Assembly (NCBI GenBank): GCA_024643305.1
Contig: JAHENE010000068.1
Span: 1 to 9,002, forward strand
DNA length: 9,002 nucleotides
Direction: 5' to 3'
From: Thiobacillaceae bacterium
Lineage (GTDB): Bacteria > Pseudomonadota > Gammaproteobacteria > Burkholderiales > Thiobacillaceae
The notes below the pieces were generated by a model. That model was not told the DNA's origin. It saw only the letters and a list, made by a program, of their open reading frames with translations, and ran no database searches. How positions within the stretch are numbered: position 1 is the first letter of the stretch; every line of letters starts with the position of its first letter. Shown piece after piece: positions 8,285-9,002 of the stretch. A program made the position numbers and the translations under genes.

Positions 8285-9002
8285 TCAACCTCCAGCGCCA
8301 GGTTATTAAGATAAGGCATGCGATGACGCACTGGCGTACCGGATGCCAACGCCGCCAGCAGGGGCAGGCTTCCCGCCACGGGATTAGCCTCGATGAATCT
8401 GGTTATCCAGTTTGCGTCGTCAGAAAACGGTGCTTTGTCGGCGGGAGTCGTCGCAATAAGCCAGCGCGCAAGCGCGCTCTTTCCGGCAGGGGGTGCCAGC
8501 AAAAGCGCGACGGCAAAATCCCGCTGTGCCGGCCACAGCGGTGCGAGCGGAAACGGGGCGACCAGATCGAACCCCACCAATAAAACAGGGCGGTCTTCGG
8601 TGCTGACCTGGACTGCGGCTTCCAGCAGACCTGCGGCAAATGGCGCCGCGTGACTGCACAGACTGGTGGACGCAGCATGGCTGGCGTGAGCAATGCCGTA
8701 ATAGCCTGCCGGGGCGTTATGCACCGAATTGTGGAAATGGGTTGGCGATACCGCACGATCCGGACTCGCCAGTGCCGAACACAATTGATGCAGTATCGCG
8801 GCATCTCCACCGCTGGAAACAAAGACGGTATTCACATCTCGCGCATCGACACCCGCACCGTCCAGTGCCTGTGCGGCAGCGGCCCAGGCAGCACGGGCAC
8901 TGGACGAAGTGCGGCGGCGCTCGGCCGACGGCAGCGGCAGGGAAGTCGCCGGTAGCGGTTGCGCGCACCAACCTTGTTCGCCACGCAGCACAGGGGCCGC
9001 AT
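8272..9002 (-). CDS. Ketosynthase-like chain length factor (ApeC type), 5' end beyond window
   Basis: This is a partial gene: 242 residues and the stop are present, and the frame runs open off the window edge, so perhaps 25-30 N-terminal residues are missing. It resembles the short ketoacyl-synthase N-terminal-like proteins of aryl-polyene clusters, which pair with a true ketosynthase as chain length factor. The family-typical stretch SPTHFHNSVHNAPAGYYGIA is encoded at about 8744-8685. STSLC, which replaces the STAC nucleophile motif of active ketosynthases, is at 8670-8656. PVLLVGFD and the FAVALLLAP strand follow. There is no C-terminal thiolase half with catalytic histidines. An in-frame GTG at 8991 exists but lies inside the conserved N-terminal part, so it is unlikely to be the start. 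It overlaps the dehydratase gene by 13 nt. Confidence 0.82.
   Translation of the reverse strand, partial: AAPVLRGEQGWCAQPLPATSLPLPSAERRRTSSSARAAWAAAAQALDGAGVDARDVNTVFVSSGGDAAILHQLCSALASPDRAVSPTHFHNSVHNAPAGYYGIAHASHAASTSLCSHAAPFAAGLLEAAVQVSTEDRPVLLVGFDLVAPFPLAPLWPAQRDFAVALLLAPPAGKSALARWLIATTPADKAPFSDDANWITRFIEANPVAGSLPLLAALASGTPVRHRMPYLNNLALEVECEA

Noticed and set aside
8989..9002. An ATG at the very edge of the window (9002-9000) and a GTG at 8991 as possible starts of the chain length factor.
   Set aside because: The ATG is in the wrong frame. The GTG would remove residues expected in the N-terminal part of the family, and the frame stays open to the edge.

Overview
The window looks like chromosomal DNA of a moderately GC-rich proteobacterium, most likely a betaproteobacterium. 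This rests on the look of the F-type ATP synthase subunits (AtpA, AtpD, AtpB and the 79-residue AtpE) and on the family types seen in the lipid/pigment genes; no database search was possible. Every gene I can support is on the minus strand, so the window reads from high to low coordinates.

Region 1 (about 9002 to 6373) is the downstream end of an aryl-polyene (APE)/xanthomonadin-type type II fatty-acid-synthase locus. In transcription order it holds: a partial ketosynthase-like 'chain length factor' (ApeC type, 5' end beyond the window), a hot-dog-fold 3-hydroxyacyl-ACP dehydratase (ApeP type), a FabG-like 3-ketoacyl-ACP reductase (ApeQ type) and a family 2 glycosyltransferase. All four overlap at stop/start codons (13, 4 and 4 nt), which indicates one translationally coupled unit. 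The reductase and dehydratase would carry out the beta-processing steps that leave conjugated double bonds. The chain length factor would pair with a ketosynthase encoded outside the window. The glycosyltransferase would act on the lipid carrier part of the product.

Region 2 (6372 to 6172) is a 201-nt gap. It holds a terminator-like hairpin and, close to atpI, a sigma70-like promoter candidate whose predicted start point lies only a few bases before the atpI ATG.

Region 3 (6171 to 1) is the atp operon in canonical order: atpI, atpB (a), atpE (c), atpF (b), atpH (delta), atpA (alpha), atpG (gamma) and atpD (beta, 3' end missing). atpC would be expected just outside. Together these encode the membrane Fo rotor/stator and the catalytic F1 head. 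The intergenic stretches carry signals that fit tuning of subunit stoichiometry: a U-rich leader plus strong Shine-Dalgarno before atpE, a strong hairpin between atpE and atpF, and a small hairpin over the atpG ribosome binding site.

The core genes are ordinary. The most notable feature is the placement of an APE-type locus directly upstream of atpI, where parAB/rsmG/mnmG are commonly found in proteobacteria. I saw no mobile element, CRISPR array, tRNA or rRNA.
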